The notes beneath the pieces are model-generated. The model saw nothing but the letters and a program-made list of their open reading frames with translations, searched no databases and was not told where the DNA came from. A DNA stretch of 64,000 bases from Asaia sp037151935. GTDB lineage: Bacteria; Pseudomonadota; Alphaproteobacteria; Acetobacterales; Acetobacteraceae. The DNA is taken from NCBI RefSeq assembly GCF_051628905.1, contig NZ_CP157575.1, positions 2,728,001 through 2,792,000 on the forward strand, read 5' to 3'. The translations under genes were made by a program, and so were the position numbers. How positions within the stretch are numbered: the stretch's first letter is position 1; every line of letters begins with the position of its first letter. This document shows, one piece after another, positions 7,982-17,218 of this stretch.

Positions 7982-10105
7982 TTAGGCTGGTTTCCCCAGC
8001 CGACCGGCCAGCTCAGGGTCAATGCCAAGGGCGCTGTAAACCGGCGCCATATCCACGATACCGTTCCATGCACCGAAGGCCTGTTTGTCCATGCTGACAT
8101 GATGCGGCATGACGATAATCGCCGGATCGTCATCCATGAAGCGCATACGCAACGTGTTCCAGCGCGGCGCGATGTAACGGTGATAGACGCCCGAGAGCGC
8201 GCATTGATCGACGCACCAATTGGTCGTGTTCGACGCCCTATAGGCGGTAATGATATAGTCGTGCAGCGCCTGAGCGATCTGCGGCAGTCGGTCGGCCTCG
8301 CCAAAATACGAGACGCCAGCGCCGAAACCCCATGGCTCCCCGAAAAACTGGCGTCCTTCCCGGTCGAAGGCATAGAGTCGAAAGCCGTAATCGTAATTGG
8401 CCTTGAGCGTGCTTACGAGACCTGGAAATTCGCGCGGGATCATGGCGTCGATATCGAGGGTCAGCACGGGACAGGCGTGCCGTTTCGCGATTTCGGGCAG
8501 GATCAGATAGCGTATGCAGGAAAAGCTTGCTCCATCCGGATAGCTCAAGGGCCCGCAGGCAAAGCTGATCCGCACGTTGAGGTTTTTTTCGACAAGGGCG
8601 GCGCTGCATGCCTTGAGAAAGGTCACCTGCTCGTCGCTGGGGTCAGCAATGCCGAGCACCAGATGGAAGAAGGCAGGTGGTTCAGCATTCGCAGTAGCCT
8701 GAATCAGCGAGGCCAGCAGCTTGGGCACGAAGCGGAAATAGGTAGCGTCGCATCCCGCAACGAGACAGATTTCAGGAGACGTTTCGGGAAGTGATGCCCA
8801 ATGCCATCGCCAGGAAGCAACGCTCAAAGCATAGGGTTCGGGCGGGCGAGGCGTATCGGTCAGCCAGGAATAGGCGCCGCAATTGAAATGCATAAACTCG
8901 AATCCGTTCTGAACGGCCAGGATGCGCGCAGCGTCGTAATGTGCGTTGGCTTCTGCAACCTCACCGTTGAGCCAGGAGTCGTGACCCTGGATCAGGCGTA
9001 GTGAGTGCGATACGCCGTTCAGGCGCGCTTCCCGGGTGATGAACGCGGATCGTCCGGCCTGTGGGCAGGTACACCAGCTTGCTTCAAGAGCTTCGTAATA
9101 CGCGGCTTTCGTTTCATGAGAGGCGTGGGGTGAGAGCTTGCCGGGGACAAGCGCCAGATCGAAGGCGTCATTGAAGGAGACCCCGCGGATCTTGCCGAGA
9201 ATACCCATGAAATCTCTGTGTGTGTCATCTCTGGAAAAGATGCGCGCAACGCCATGTTCAATTGCGGCGTCGTCGAGCGTCGCTCTGCCACCGAGGGTAA
9301 AAGCCTTGCTGAGAAGGAGTATGGCCGCCTCCTCATCCTCAGCGCTTTTGGCGACTATGGATCGGGCCCAGAGACGATCTGCCTCGTTCATGGCGCCTGC
9401 AAGCGCTTCCAGACAGAGATCGGCCTCTGCGAAGAGCCCGACCAACGTGCAGAGACGCGCGAGATAGTAGAGATGGCCGGGCTGGTCGGGCTCGGCGAGT
9501 ACCAGCGTGATCTGCCTGGCCAGTTCAGGCAATTGGGCCCAGATCGTTTCCCGATCCGTTTTGCCGATCTGGAGTGCGGCGAGGCCGGCAGAGAGGGCGC
9601 GCGCGACTTTCTCGTCAGGCCAGGGACGCAGAAAATAATTGGTTATCGTGTGATGCAACGTGCCGTCAGGCGCCGCTTCGAAACCGTACGGGGTGACCCG
9701 CATCTCTCCAAGCACAAGTGTAAACTCTACCAGCCTTCCACGTGCAACATGGCCCTCCCGATCCATCCAGCTCCGGGAGGTGAGGGCGTTCAGCGCAGGA
9801 AGCATGTCGAGAGACAAGGGCAGAAACTGCTCCCATCTGTCGCAGGCCTCACTGAGGCGAAGGGTTTCATCCGGGATGGCAGTCAGAAAGCCCCCCCCTG
9901 AGCCCAACCCGATGGCATCGGGGAAATCATGAGCGACGCCAGAGACAACAGTGATGGAAGAAGGTCCTTCCACAAGATCGTTCGCCTCGTCGAGCAACAC
10001 GGGTCGCGCAAAACCCGTGGCAGCCATTGCCGGGAGAGCGAGAAAGAGTCGCGTGGTGTCGTGACAGAGAATCGTGCCATGCCAGGAAAGCAGAAAACGG
10101 GGCAT
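7982..10105 (-). CDS. Large protein with C-terminal glycosyltransferase-like (GT-A type) domain
   Basis: The 707-residue protein has two parts. Residues 1 to about 440 are helical and contain repeat-like segments resembling TPRs (ARLCTLVGLFAEADLCLEAL, GEVAEANAHYDAARILAV); they hold no recognised motif. The last 260 residues look like a nucleotide-sugar transferase: CDATYFRFVPKLLASLIQ, then VLTLDIDAMIPREF, where DID could be the metal-binding DxD, then GFGAGVSYFGEAD and WCVDQCAL. Proteins of this build act in cell-surface glycosylation. A run of eight G on the coding strand (9891-9898) lies near codon 70 and leaves the frame intact in this sequence. No operon partner is evident; an ArsR regulator lies upstream on the same strand. 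Confidence 0.6.
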   Translation of the reverse strand: MPRFLLSWHGTILCHDTTRLFLALPAMAATGFARPVLLDEANDLVEGPSSITVVSGVAHDFPDAIGLGSGGGFLTAIPDETLRLSEACDRWEQFLPLSLDMLPALNALTSRSWMDREGHVARGRLVEFTLVLGEMRVTPYGFEAAPDGTLHHTITNYFLRPWPDEKVARALSAGLAALQIGKTDRETIWAQLPELARQITLVLAEPDQPGHLYYLARLCTLVGLFAEADLCLEALAGAMNEADRLWARSIVAKSAEDEEAAILLLSKAFTLGGRATLDDAAIEHGVARIFSRDDTHRDFMGILGKIRGVSFNDAFDLALVPGKLSPHASHETKAAYYEALEASWCTCPQAGRSAFITREARLNGVSHSLRLIQGHDSWLNGEVAEANAHYDAARILAVQNGFEFMHFNCGAYSWLTDTPRPPEPYALSVASWRWHWASLPETSPEICLVAGCDATYFRFVPKLLASLIQATANAEPPAFFHLVLGIADPSDEQVTFLKACSAALVEKNLNVRISFACGPLSYPDGASFSCIRYLILPEIAKRHACPVLTLDIDAMIPREFPGLVSTLKANYDYGFRLYAFDREGRQFFGEPWGFGAGVSYFGEADRLPQIAQALHDYIITAYRASNTTNWCVDQCALSGVYHRYIAPRWNTLRMRFMDDDPAIIVMPHHVSMDKQAFGAWNGIVDMAPVYSALGIDPELAGRLGKPA

Positions 10106-10162
10106 TGTCTCGTACCTTTCGCGTTTGGACGCTTGTTGTTTTACGGTGCGGCCTGCGACTGC

Positions 10163-10459
10163 CTATCCTGCAAGAACGGCATCCATGAGACCGGGAAAGC
10201 GCAGGTCGAGATCGGCTTTGCGCAGCGAGTTGAAATGCTGCACGCCTTGGATGCGCGTCTGCACCAGTCCGCTCTCTCGAAGCACCTGAAAATGATGAGA
10301 CATGCTCGATCGTGGCCGGTCGCCAAGCAGGGCGGCACAACTGGCTTCGGGAACCGAACCGAGGTGCTGAACGATTTCAAGACGGATCGGGTCGGCCAGA
10401 CCGCGCAGGACGCCCAGCAGGGTCAGGCTTTCTGAAGCGGGGTGGTCATAGTCAGCCAT
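10163..10459 (-). CDS. ArsR-family transcriptional regulator
   Basis: This 98-residue protein is a typical ArsR/SmtB winged helix: LLGVLRGLADPIRLEIVQHL, then the recognition helix SSMSHHFQVLRESGLVQTR, then the wing GVQHFNSLR. The HxxxCxxC-type metal site of ArsR proper is absent; only one Cys is present, so it probably senses an organic ligand or redox state. It is divergent from the Old Yellow Enzyme gene, and a perfect dyad lies between the two starts, which fits autoregulation and control of the reductase. The start at 10459 (MADYDHPAS) fits the family length. Confidence 0.9.
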   Translation of the reverse strand: MADYDHPASESLTLLGVLRGLADPIRLEIVQHLGSVPEASCAALLGDRPRSSMSHHFQVLRESGLVQTRIQGVQHFNSLRKADLDLRFPGLMDAVLAG

Positions 10460-10532
10460 CGGCGTCGTCCGGTTCCAAAAAATGCGGGGGAGGGGTTGTC
10501 TTGAGGCAGACGCGTCCCCATTCCTGATATTG

Positions 10533-10548
10533 TTCGATCAAAATCGAA
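10533..10548. promoter_or_regulatory. Candidate ArsR operator
   Basis: This is a perfect inverted repeat, TTCGAT-CAAA-ATCGAA, in the 123-bp gap between the ArsR gene and the Old Yellow Enzyme gene. It lies about 35 bp before the ATG of the reductase, where a bound repressor would block transcription. Confidence 0.5.
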
Positions 10549-10582
10549 TTAAACCCCCACGGGTTCATGAGGACACAGCATT

Positions 10583-11659
10583 ATGACAACTCTGTTCGAT
10601 CCGATCCAGCTTGGCGCTATCGACGCGAAGAACCGCATACTCATGTCGCCGCTGACGCGCGGCCGCGGGACGCGCGAGCATGTGCCGACGCCGATCATGG
10701 CCGAGTATTATGCACAGCGCGCCTCTGCGGGGCTCATCATCTCCGAGGCGACCGGTATCAGCCGCGAAGGTCTTGGCTGGCCCTATGCGCCGGGTATCTG
10801 GTCTGCCGAACAGGTCGAGGCCTGGAAGCCAATCACGAAGGCCGTACATGACAAGGGTGGCAAGATTGTCGTCCAGCTCTGGCATATGGGCCGCATGGTG
10901 CATTCCAGTGTGACCGGGCAACAGCCTGTCTCAAGCTCGCCGACTTCCGCACCGGGGCAGCTCCACACCTATGATGGCAAGCAGGACCCCGAGCAGGCGC
11001 GGGCGCTGACGAAGGACGATATCTCCCGTATCCTGGGCGAATATGAAGTGGCAGCTCGTAACGCGATCGAGGCTGGCTTCGATGGCGTGCAGATTCACGC
11101 GGCTAATGGCTATCTGATCGATGAGTTCCTGCGCGATGGCACCAATCATCGCGAGGACGAATATGGCGGCTCACCCGAGAACCGTATCCGCCTGCTTCGT
11201 GAAGTTACCGAACGGATAATCGCGACTATCGGCGCCGAGCGCGTATCAGTACGTCTCTCGCCCAATGGTGATACCCAGGGCTGCATCGACAGCGCCCCGG
11301 AAAAGGTCTTCGTGCCCGCCGCCAAACTACTTAACGATCTGGGGGTCGGCTTTCTCGAACTGCGCGAACCCGGACCGAACGGCACTTTCGGCAAGACCGA
11401 CCAGCCGAAGCTGCATGGTACGATTCGTGAAGTATTCAGGAATGCTCTAGTCCTGAATCAGGACTATACACGGGAGGAGGCGCTCGAAACGGTCGCTAAC
11501 TGCACCGCAGACGCCATCGCTTTCGGTCGTAAATTCATTGCGAACCCTGATCTTCCAGAGCGTCTGGAGCGCGATCTTCCGCTTCAGGCGGACAATATGA
11601 AAACGTGGTACAGCCGGGGTGAAGAGGGGTACACGGATTATCCTTTTTATAACGAATGA
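10583..11659 (+). CDS. Old Yellow Enzyme family ene-reductase (NemA type)
   Basis: The 358-residue protein shows the FMN-dependent OYE signature: QLWHMGRMVH, then IHAANGYLIDEFLRDGTNHR (the HxxN pair binds the substrate carbonyl or nitro group), then EYGGSPENRIRLL, and near the C-terminus AIAFGRKFIANPDLPERL. Such enzymes use NAD(P)H to reduce activated alkenes, N-ethylmaleimide, nitro-esters and quinones in the cytoplasm. The divergent ArsR-type repressor matches arrangements seen for nemRA-like loci. GAGG lies about 13 nt before the ATG. The segment around codon 290 (LVLNQDYTREEALE) is normal for the family. Confidence 0.94.
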   Translation: MTTLFDPIQLGAIDAKNRILMSPLTRGRGTREHVPTPIMAEYYAQRASAGLIISEATGISREGLGWPYAPGIWSAEQVEAWKPITKAVHDKGGKIVVQLWHMGRMVHSSVTGQQPVSSSPTSAPGQLHTYDGKQDPEQARALTKDDISRILGEYEVAARNAIEAGFDGVQIHAANGYLIDEFLRDGTNHREDEYGGSPENRIRLLREVTERIIATIGAERVSVRLSPNGDTQGCIDSAPEKVFVPAAKLLNDLGVGFLELREPGPNGTFGKTDQPKLHGTIREVFRNALVLNQDYTREEALETVANCTADAIAFGRKFIANPDLPERLERDLPLQADNMKTWYSRGEEGYTDYPFYNE

Positions 11660-11749
11660 TAACTTTCGTTTGATTGCCTCGTCGAAACATTGACTGGGCG
11701 CTGGGATTGAGTTCCAGAGAGATACATTTTGTTTCTTTCTGGAATCCTC

Positions 11750-12623
11750 ATGCGTAAAGTTTCACGTCTCGTGCTCTCTTTTGCCTCCATCCTGACCGTC
11801 TCGACGGCTCTGGCCGACCCACTGCCTGTCGTTGCGGTCAATCGTGAAGTCGGGCTGTCCATGGCAGGGATTTTCGATAATCTCGTTGGGGGCTTTGGAT
11901 CGCAGTCGCAAAGCACTGGCGGCCGATGGTACGGCCCACGTAGTTACACTTCGCAATCGCGATCGCGGCGTATTGGATGGGTGCCAGGGTTTCAGGTCGA
12001 TGCTGCCAACATGTTCGATCTCGGGCACGTACATAACGTTTATGCTTCGGCGCTTTTCCGTCTTGGCGCGGGAACGCGTAACGACAAGTATGCCCATAGC
12101 TACACATCTTCTTACAGTCAGGATTCCTGGCGAATGGGAGGCGGAGATGATGCGCGCTCAACCTACACACGTGGAGAAATCGGCAAGGGATTTCTTCTCC
12201 TGAATGACAAGGCGCTTGTCACGCCTTTCGTGCAGGGGGGGGTATGACAGCTACGGGTCTTATTCATTCGGGGGGCAGAACGCGTTCTTCGTAGGACTTG
12301 GCCTGAATGCCGATTATGCTCTGACAGACCGCCTTGTGCTTCGTGGCCGTTTTGGCTGGGCCGAGATCCTCGATACCACGACTTACCGTGTGAGCAGATC
12401 AGCCACTCGTCCGCGTTGGGAAGGTGGTCTGGGCGTGGATTATCGTATGGCTCGTCACTGGCATCTGACTGCTGGGGGAGACTACGCCTATACGTCTTAC
12501 GGTCACGATAGCTACCGCTCGCGCTATCAGAACACCAGCGAAGGACAGATTTCCGAGAAAGTGGTGTCAAGCGGCATACAGAACGGTTTGACGCTGCGTG
12601 CAGGACTTGCCTACGCCTATTGA
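11750..12623 (+). pseudogene. Outer-membrane beta-barrel protein, frameshifted in a G8 run
   Basis: The first frame, from ATG 11750, gives a signal peptide (MRKVSRLVLSFASILTVSTA) and about 140 further residues with alternating barrel-like strands, ending VTPFVQGGV-stop at 12245. The second frame continues directly after the G-run as YDSYGSYSFGGQNAFFVGLG and ends at 12623 with GLTLRAGLAYAY; an aromatic last residue is usual for outer-membrane barrels. Joining the frames by removing one G from the run at 12235-12242 gives one continuous protein of about 290 residues. The gene is thus off by one base: a mutation, a phase-variable switch, or a sequencing error. Function is unknown beyond the barrel-like character. 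Confidence 0.75.
12235..12242 (+). repeat. G8 homopolymer at the frameshift point
   Basis: Eight G in a row lie exactly where the barrel frame breaks. Seven would restore the frame. Such tracts slip during replication. Confidence 0.85.
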
Positions 12624-12670
12624 GGTTCTTGTGGAGCTACGGGATCGTCATTCCGTGGCTCCTGACTGAC

Positions 12671-13420
12671 CTAGCGTCCGGCTTGGGCAGCGAAAATGCT
12701 CGCAAGAGCCGCGTGATCGTCGAGAATCTCCTGGGGGATCTCGACGTGACCGATAAAGCCTTTCCCTTTCGGGCCGTAACCTTCTTCGTTGTCGTGAAGG
12801 CGAGGAATTTCGCCTAGCAACAAGGAAAGATATCGTTCTTCAGTCCATGATTCCGCCGTCTGCGTGTCGCCAAGGCGCGGCACGAAAGGCGGCGATGAGA
12901 AGAAGCGGGTTTGCGTATCCTGCCACACATGGCGGAACGTTGCTTCCGTGCGCCGCTGAAGTAGTGGGTCCTGAATAAGCTCGATATGATGCGGCGTGAG
13001 CCCGAGTTCATCCAGTGTTTCACGCGTAAAGGTGGCGTTTTCACCGGTATTGGTCGAGCTGGTCTCCAGAATGATCTGATCGTGCGAAACAAGCGCGTCC
13101 GAGGTGATGAGACGCGAGACCAGTTCGGCCTCGGAGAGACCGGCAAGGGCCGAAGGCGCGCAGTTCAGACGCGCAGCGAGGGCCTTCATCAACGGCTCGG
13201 TCGAGTGGCCGATCCCTCCCGTTATCAGCAAAAGACAGCCATGTTGACGTGCAAGGCTTGCGGCGTGATCGACACAGGCCAGAACGCCATTGCCTGCCAG
13301 GCAGACGAGATCGATCCGGTTCGGGGCGTCATCTACACTGGTAAGGGCGAGAAATGCGGCGATGCGATCGGCACGCTCCCTGATTTCAGGGGTATGTAAT
13401 GCTGCGAACCTCTCCGACAT
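12671..13420 (-). CDS. YdcF-like DUF218 protein
   Basis: The 249-residue protein contains the DUF218 pattern: IDLVCLAGNGVLACVDHAA, then LLLITGGIGHSTEPLMKAL, then ILETSSTNTGENATF and IELIQDPLLQRRTEATFR. This matches E. coli YdcF, which folds like a nucleotide-binding protein and binds S-adenosylmethionine in vitro; its role in cells is not established. The ATG at 13420 is chosen because AGGG lies about 8 nt upstream and the N-terminus then fits YdcF. The gene lies downstream of metH on the same strand, about 135 bp away, which is notable given the reported SAM binding but proves nothing. Confidence 0.82.
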   Translation of the reverse strand: MSERFAALHTPEIRERADRIAAFLALTSVDDAPNRIDLVCLAGNGVLACVDHAASLARQHGCLLLITGGIGHSTEPLMKALAARLNCAPSALAGLSEAELVSRLITSDALVSHDQIILETSSTNTGENATFTRETLDELGLTPHHIELIQDPLLQRRTEATFRHVWQDTQTRFFSSPPFVPRLGDTQTAESWTEERYLSLLLGEIPRLHDNEEGYGPKGKGFIGHVEIPQEILDDHAALASIFAAQAGR

Positions 13421-13522
13421 CGCGATCCCTTTTTTGTCTTTTCCCCCTCGCAAGGGGCGGCGCAATCAACAGGAGTGATATGTCTGATTGCGCCAGTAAT
13501 TCATATGGGCTCCAGTATTGCC

Positions 13523-13546
13523 GATGCCGGACGTAAACCCGGCATC
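13523..13546 (-). terminator. Hairpin downstream of metH
   Basis: The arms GATGCCGG and CCGGCATC with an 8-nt loop lie 9 bp after the metH stop. No T-run follows, so efficiency is doubtful. Confidence 0.45.
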
Positions 13547-13555
13547 ACACTCGAG

Positions 13556-16500
13556 TTAGACCGTGAAATACTTCGCCCGCGGGTTGAGAATGACGAGGGC
13601 CGATGTCGATTGCTCGGGATGAAGCTGATAGCCGTCCGAAAGCGACACGCCGATGCGTTCCGCGCCCAGCAATTTCAGGATGGGCTCCTGATCCTCCAGA
13701 CGCGGGCAGGCCGGATAACCGAAGGAATAGCGCGAGCCGCGATAGGACTGCCCCAGCATCTTCTCCATGTCGCGGTCGTCTTCCGCAGCAAAACCAAGTT
13801 CTGCACGGATACGCTTATGCGTATATTCCGCCATAGCCTCAGCCATTTCGACCGAAAGCCCGTGCAGATAGAGGTAATCCTGATAGCGATTGGCCTCGAA
13901 CCAGTCGCGCGCCAGATCCGACGCCTTCTGCCCGACGGTCACGACCTGCAAGCCGATCACATCGCGCTCTGACTCGCCGATGTCACGCACGAAATCGGCA
14001 ATGCATTCGCCGTCTTCACGCGGCTGGCGCGGCAGTGCGAAACGAGCCGCTTCGGTTATGCCGTCTTCTTCGAACAGTACAAGATCATTGCCGTCGCCGG
14101 CGGCTTTCCAATAGCCATAAATGGCCTGTGGTTTAAGAATTTCCTCTTCCGCGCACAGCGCCAGCATCCGCTTCAGAACAGGGCGTAGCTCCTGCTTGGC
14201 GTAGGTCATGAATTCGTCGAGCGAGCGCCCCTGCTTTCTGAACCCCCACTGGAACTGATAGAGCGAGCGCTCATTGAGGAAGGGCAGAACCGCAGCCGGA
14301 GCCGACTCCACAACGCGAGCGCCCCAGAAGGGCGGGGTCGAAACCGGCACCGATCCCGCAACGCGCGCACGGCGGGCGCGTGCCTGTTCCGGGTCGATGG
14401 GCGTGAAGCCGCGCGTTTCGGCGATTTCGGGCGCCCGTTCGGTCTTGCGCTGGCTCTTGCCCGCACGCCTCGTCTGGATGGCGGTCAGATAATCGTCGAA
14501 CTGGTTGTTGACGACCTTGTCCATCAGCGAGAGCCCGTCAAAGGCATCGCGGGCATAGGCCACACGACCGGGGGCGTCATTGCCATAGGAGCGGGCGCAT
14601 TCCTCTTCTACGTAATTGCGGGTCAGGGCGGCGCCGCCAAGAAAAACCGGAACGTCGATGCCTTGTCGCGCCATTTCCTCGAGGTTTTCGCGCATGATCA
14701 CGGTCGATTTGACCAGAAGCCCCGACATGCCGATGGCATGGGCATTATGCTCCTTGGTCGCGGCAATCATGTCGGCCAGAGGCACCTTGATGCCCAGATT
14801 GATGACGCGATAGCCGTTATTGGTCAGGATGATATCGACCAGATTCTTGCCGATATCATGCACGTCGCCCTTGACCGTGGCGAGCACCATCGTACCACGC
14901 GCCTGACCTTCGACGCGCTCCATGTAGGGCTCGAGCCAGGCCACAGCGGTCTTCATGGTTTCGGCGGATTGCAGCACGAACGGAAGCTGCATCTTGCCCG
15001 CGCCGAACAGCTCGCCGACCACCTTCATGCCGTCGAGCAGGACGGTGTTGATGATGTCGAGCGGCGGCATTTCTTCCATCGCCGCAGCCAGATCGTCTTC
15101 AATCCCCTTGCGGTCGCCGTCGACGATGCGATCTTTCAGGCGCCCGGCGGGCGTTTCGGCGCGGCGCTTCTGCACGGCATCGGCGGCTTTACGGCCTGCG
15201 AAAAGCTCCAGCAGCTTCTGAAGCGGATCGTAATCCTCGCTGCGACGATCGAAAATCAGATCTTCAGCGACTTTCACCTCTTCCGCAGCGATCAGATGGA
15301 GCGGGCGGATCTTGCTGACATGCACGATGGCACCCGTCATACCGGCCTTGACCGCATGATCGAGAAACACCGAATTCAGCACGGCCCGGGCTGCGGGGTT
15401 GAGGCCGAAAGAGATGTTCGACAGGCCGAGAATGATCTGGATGTCCGGGAATCGTTCGCGGATCATCCGAATGCCGTCCAGTGTCCAGACGCCCAGCTTG
15501 CGGTCGTCTTCCACGCCGGTGGCGATGGTGAAGGTCAGCGGGTCGATCATCAGATCGGATTGGGGCAGACCGTGTCTGGTGCAGGCAAAATCGACGAGAC
15601 GCTCGGCAATGCGCAGCTTGTCTTCGGCCGTCTTGGCCATACCGACTTCATCGATGGTCAGGGCGATGACGGCGGCACCGAATTTGCGCGCCAGAATCAT
15701 GCGGTCTTCGGCGTGACCCTCGCCATCTTCGAAATTGATGGAGTTGATGATGGGTTTGCCGCCATGCAGCTTGAGCGCGGCCTCGATGACCGGCGTTTCG
15801 GTTGAATCGATCACCAGCGGCGCGTTCACCGATGAGGTGAAGCGCGTCACGACCTCGTTCATTTCGGCGATTTCGTTGCGACCGACGAAAGCGGTGCAGA
15901 GATCGAGCGCATTCGAGCCTTCTGCGGCCTGCTCGCGCCCTACGGCGACGCAGCCATCCCAGTCACCGGCTTCCTGCAATTCCCGCCACTTCTTCGAGCC
16001 GTTGGCGTTGCAGCGCTCGCCGATCGAGAAATAGGAGTTCTCCTGACGGAGCGGCGTCTGGCTGTAGAGGCTCGCCACGGACGGCACCCAGTGGTGAATG
16101 CGCTTGACCGGGGCAGGGCGATGGAAGGTGCTGCCACCTCGGCGGCGCAGCATTTCATCCAGTGCCTGAATATGCGGGGTGGAGGTGCCGCAGCACCCGC
16201 CAACGAGGTTCAGCCCGTCCTCAGTGATGAAGCGATCGACCCAGCTCGCCATCTCTCCCGGAGAGAGCGGGTAGTGGGTTGTGCCGTTGACCAGTTCGGG
16301 CAGTCCGGCATTGGGCTGGATCGAGATCAGGCCGGGCCAGTTTTCGGAGAGCCATTTGACATGCTCGGCCATTTCCTGCGGCCCGGTGGCGCAGTTCATG
16401 CCGATCAGCGGCACGTCGAGGGCGTGAATGGTGGTGGCAGCCGCCGCAATGTCGGGGCCGACCAGCAGCGTACCGGTGGTCTCAACCGTCACCTGAACGA

Positions 16501-17062
16501 AAATCGGCGCATCCGAGCCAAGCTCGCGTCGCGCTGCCTTGGCGGCGTTGACGGCAGCTTTGATCTGCAACGTGTCCTGGCAGGTCTCGATGAGAAAGGC
16601 GTCGACGCCGCCATCGATCAGGCCGCGGCATTGCTCGATGATACCGGCTTCGAGCGTGTCGTAATCGATATTGGCCAGGCTGGGCAGTTTCGTGCCCGGC
16701 CCGATGGAGCCCACGACATAGCGGTGACGCCCGTCGCTGAACGTCTCGGCGGCCTCGCGTGCCAGCTCGGCCGAGCGGCGGTTGATCTCGCGTGCCCGGT
16801 CCTGCAGGCCAAACTCGGCGAGGGTCACGATCGAGCCGCCGAAGGTGTTGGTTTCGACCATATCCGCGCCGACTTCGAAATAGCCGCGATGAATCTCGCG
16901 GATCAGTTCCGGGCGTGAAAGGGTGAGAATCTCGGTGCAGTTCTCCTGCCCCCAGTAATCGCGCTCCACCTCGAGATCGAGCATCTGGATGCGCGAGCCC
17001 ATGCCTCCGTCACAAAGCAGGACATGGTCGCGCAGGGCATCGAGCAGATGGGGGCGTGTCAT
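13556..17062 (-). CDS. metH: Cobalamin-dependent methionine synthase MetH
   Basis: This is a full-length, four-module MetH of 1168 residues. The homocysteine domain carries the zinc-binding Cys pair (NLVGGCCGTSTPHI) and MNCATGPQEM. The methyltetrahydrofolate-binding domain shows RCNANGSKKWRELQ and the typical TIM-barrel blocks. The cap and B12-binding domain has VKGDVHDIGKNLVDIIL, whose His is the lower axial cobalt ligand. The C-terminal reactivation domain (SAM-binding) is complete, with YSFGYPACPRLEDQ. The enzyme transfers a methyl group from methyl-THF to homocysteine. The ATG at 17062 (MTRPHLLDALRDH) is preferred to an upstream start at 17107. No B12 or SAM riboswitch could be recognised in the 156 bp before it. 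Confidence 0.97.
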   Translation of the reverse strand: MTRPHLLDALRDHVLLCDGGMGSRIQMLDLEVERDYWGQENCTEILTLSRPELIREIHRGYFEVGADMVETNTFGGSIVTLAEFGLQDRAREINRRSAELAREAAETFSDGRHRYVVGSIGPGTKLPSLANIDYDTLEAGIIEQCRGLIDGGVDAFLIETCQDTLQIKAAVNAAKAARRELGSDAPIFVQVTVETTGTLLVGPDIAAAATTIHALDVPLIGMNCATGPQEMAEHVKWLSENWPGLISIQPNAGLPELVNGTTHYPLSPGEMASWVDRFITEDGLNLVGGCCGTSTPHIQALDEMLRRRGGSTFHRPAPVKRIHHWVPSVASLYSQTPLRQENSYFSIGERCNANGSKKWRELQEAGDWDGCVAVGREQAAEGSNALDLCTAFVGRNEIAEMNEVVTRFTSSVNAPLVIDSTETPVIEAALKLHGGKPIINSINFEDGEGHAEDRMILARKFGAAVIALTIDEVGMAKTAEDKLRIAERLVDFACTRHGLPQSDLMIDPLTFTIATGVEDDRKLGVWTLDGIRMIRERFPDIQIILGLSNISFGLNPAARAVLNSVFLDHAVKAGMTGAIVHVSKIRPLHLIAAEEVKVAEDLIFDRRSEDYDPLQKLLELFAGRKAADAVQKRRAETPAGRLKDRIVDGDRKGIEDDLAAAMEEMPPLDIINTVLLDGMKVVGELFGAGKMQLPFVLQSAETMKTAVAWLEPYMERVEGQARGTMVLATVKGDVHDIGKNLVDIILTNNGYRVINLGIKVPLADMIAATKEHNAHAIGMSGLLVKSTVIMRENLEEMARQGIDVPVFLGGAALTRNYVEEECARSYGNDAPGRVAYARDAFDGLSLMDKVVNNQFDDYLTAIQTRRAGKSQRKTERAPEIAETRGFTPIDPEQARARRARVAGSVPVSTPPFWGARVVESAPAAVLPFLNERSLYQFQWGFRKQGRSLDEFMTYAKQELRPVLKRMLALCAEEEILKPQAIYGYWKAAGDGNDLVLFEEDGITEAARFALPRQPREDGECIADFVRDIGESERDVIGLQVVTVGQKASDLARDWFEANRYQDYLYLHGLSVEMAEAMAEYTHKRIRAELGFAAEDDRDMEKMLGQSYRGSRYSFGYPACPRLEDQEPILKLLGAERIGVSLSDGYQLHPEQSTSALVILNPRAKYFTV

Positions 17063-17218
17063 GATGGCAATTGGTCTCGTCGTCAGGATCAGGCACGATC
17101 GGGGCATCGCCGCTAAGAAAGCTGCGGCAGCCTGCTTTTTTCAGAGGTGCCCGGTTATGTCCAGAGTGGCTTTCGATTGCTATACTCCGGGTCACTCTCT
17201 CACAGGAAGGAGAAAGCC

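Noticed and set aside
14663..15805. 380-codon open frame on the plus strand
   Set aside because: It is antisense to metH; its His- and Asp-rich translation is typical of a shadow frame.
17063..17218. Possible SAM, SAH or cobalamin riboswitch before metH
   Set aside because: No conserved core of any of these classes was found when reading the minus strand; a covariance search would decide.
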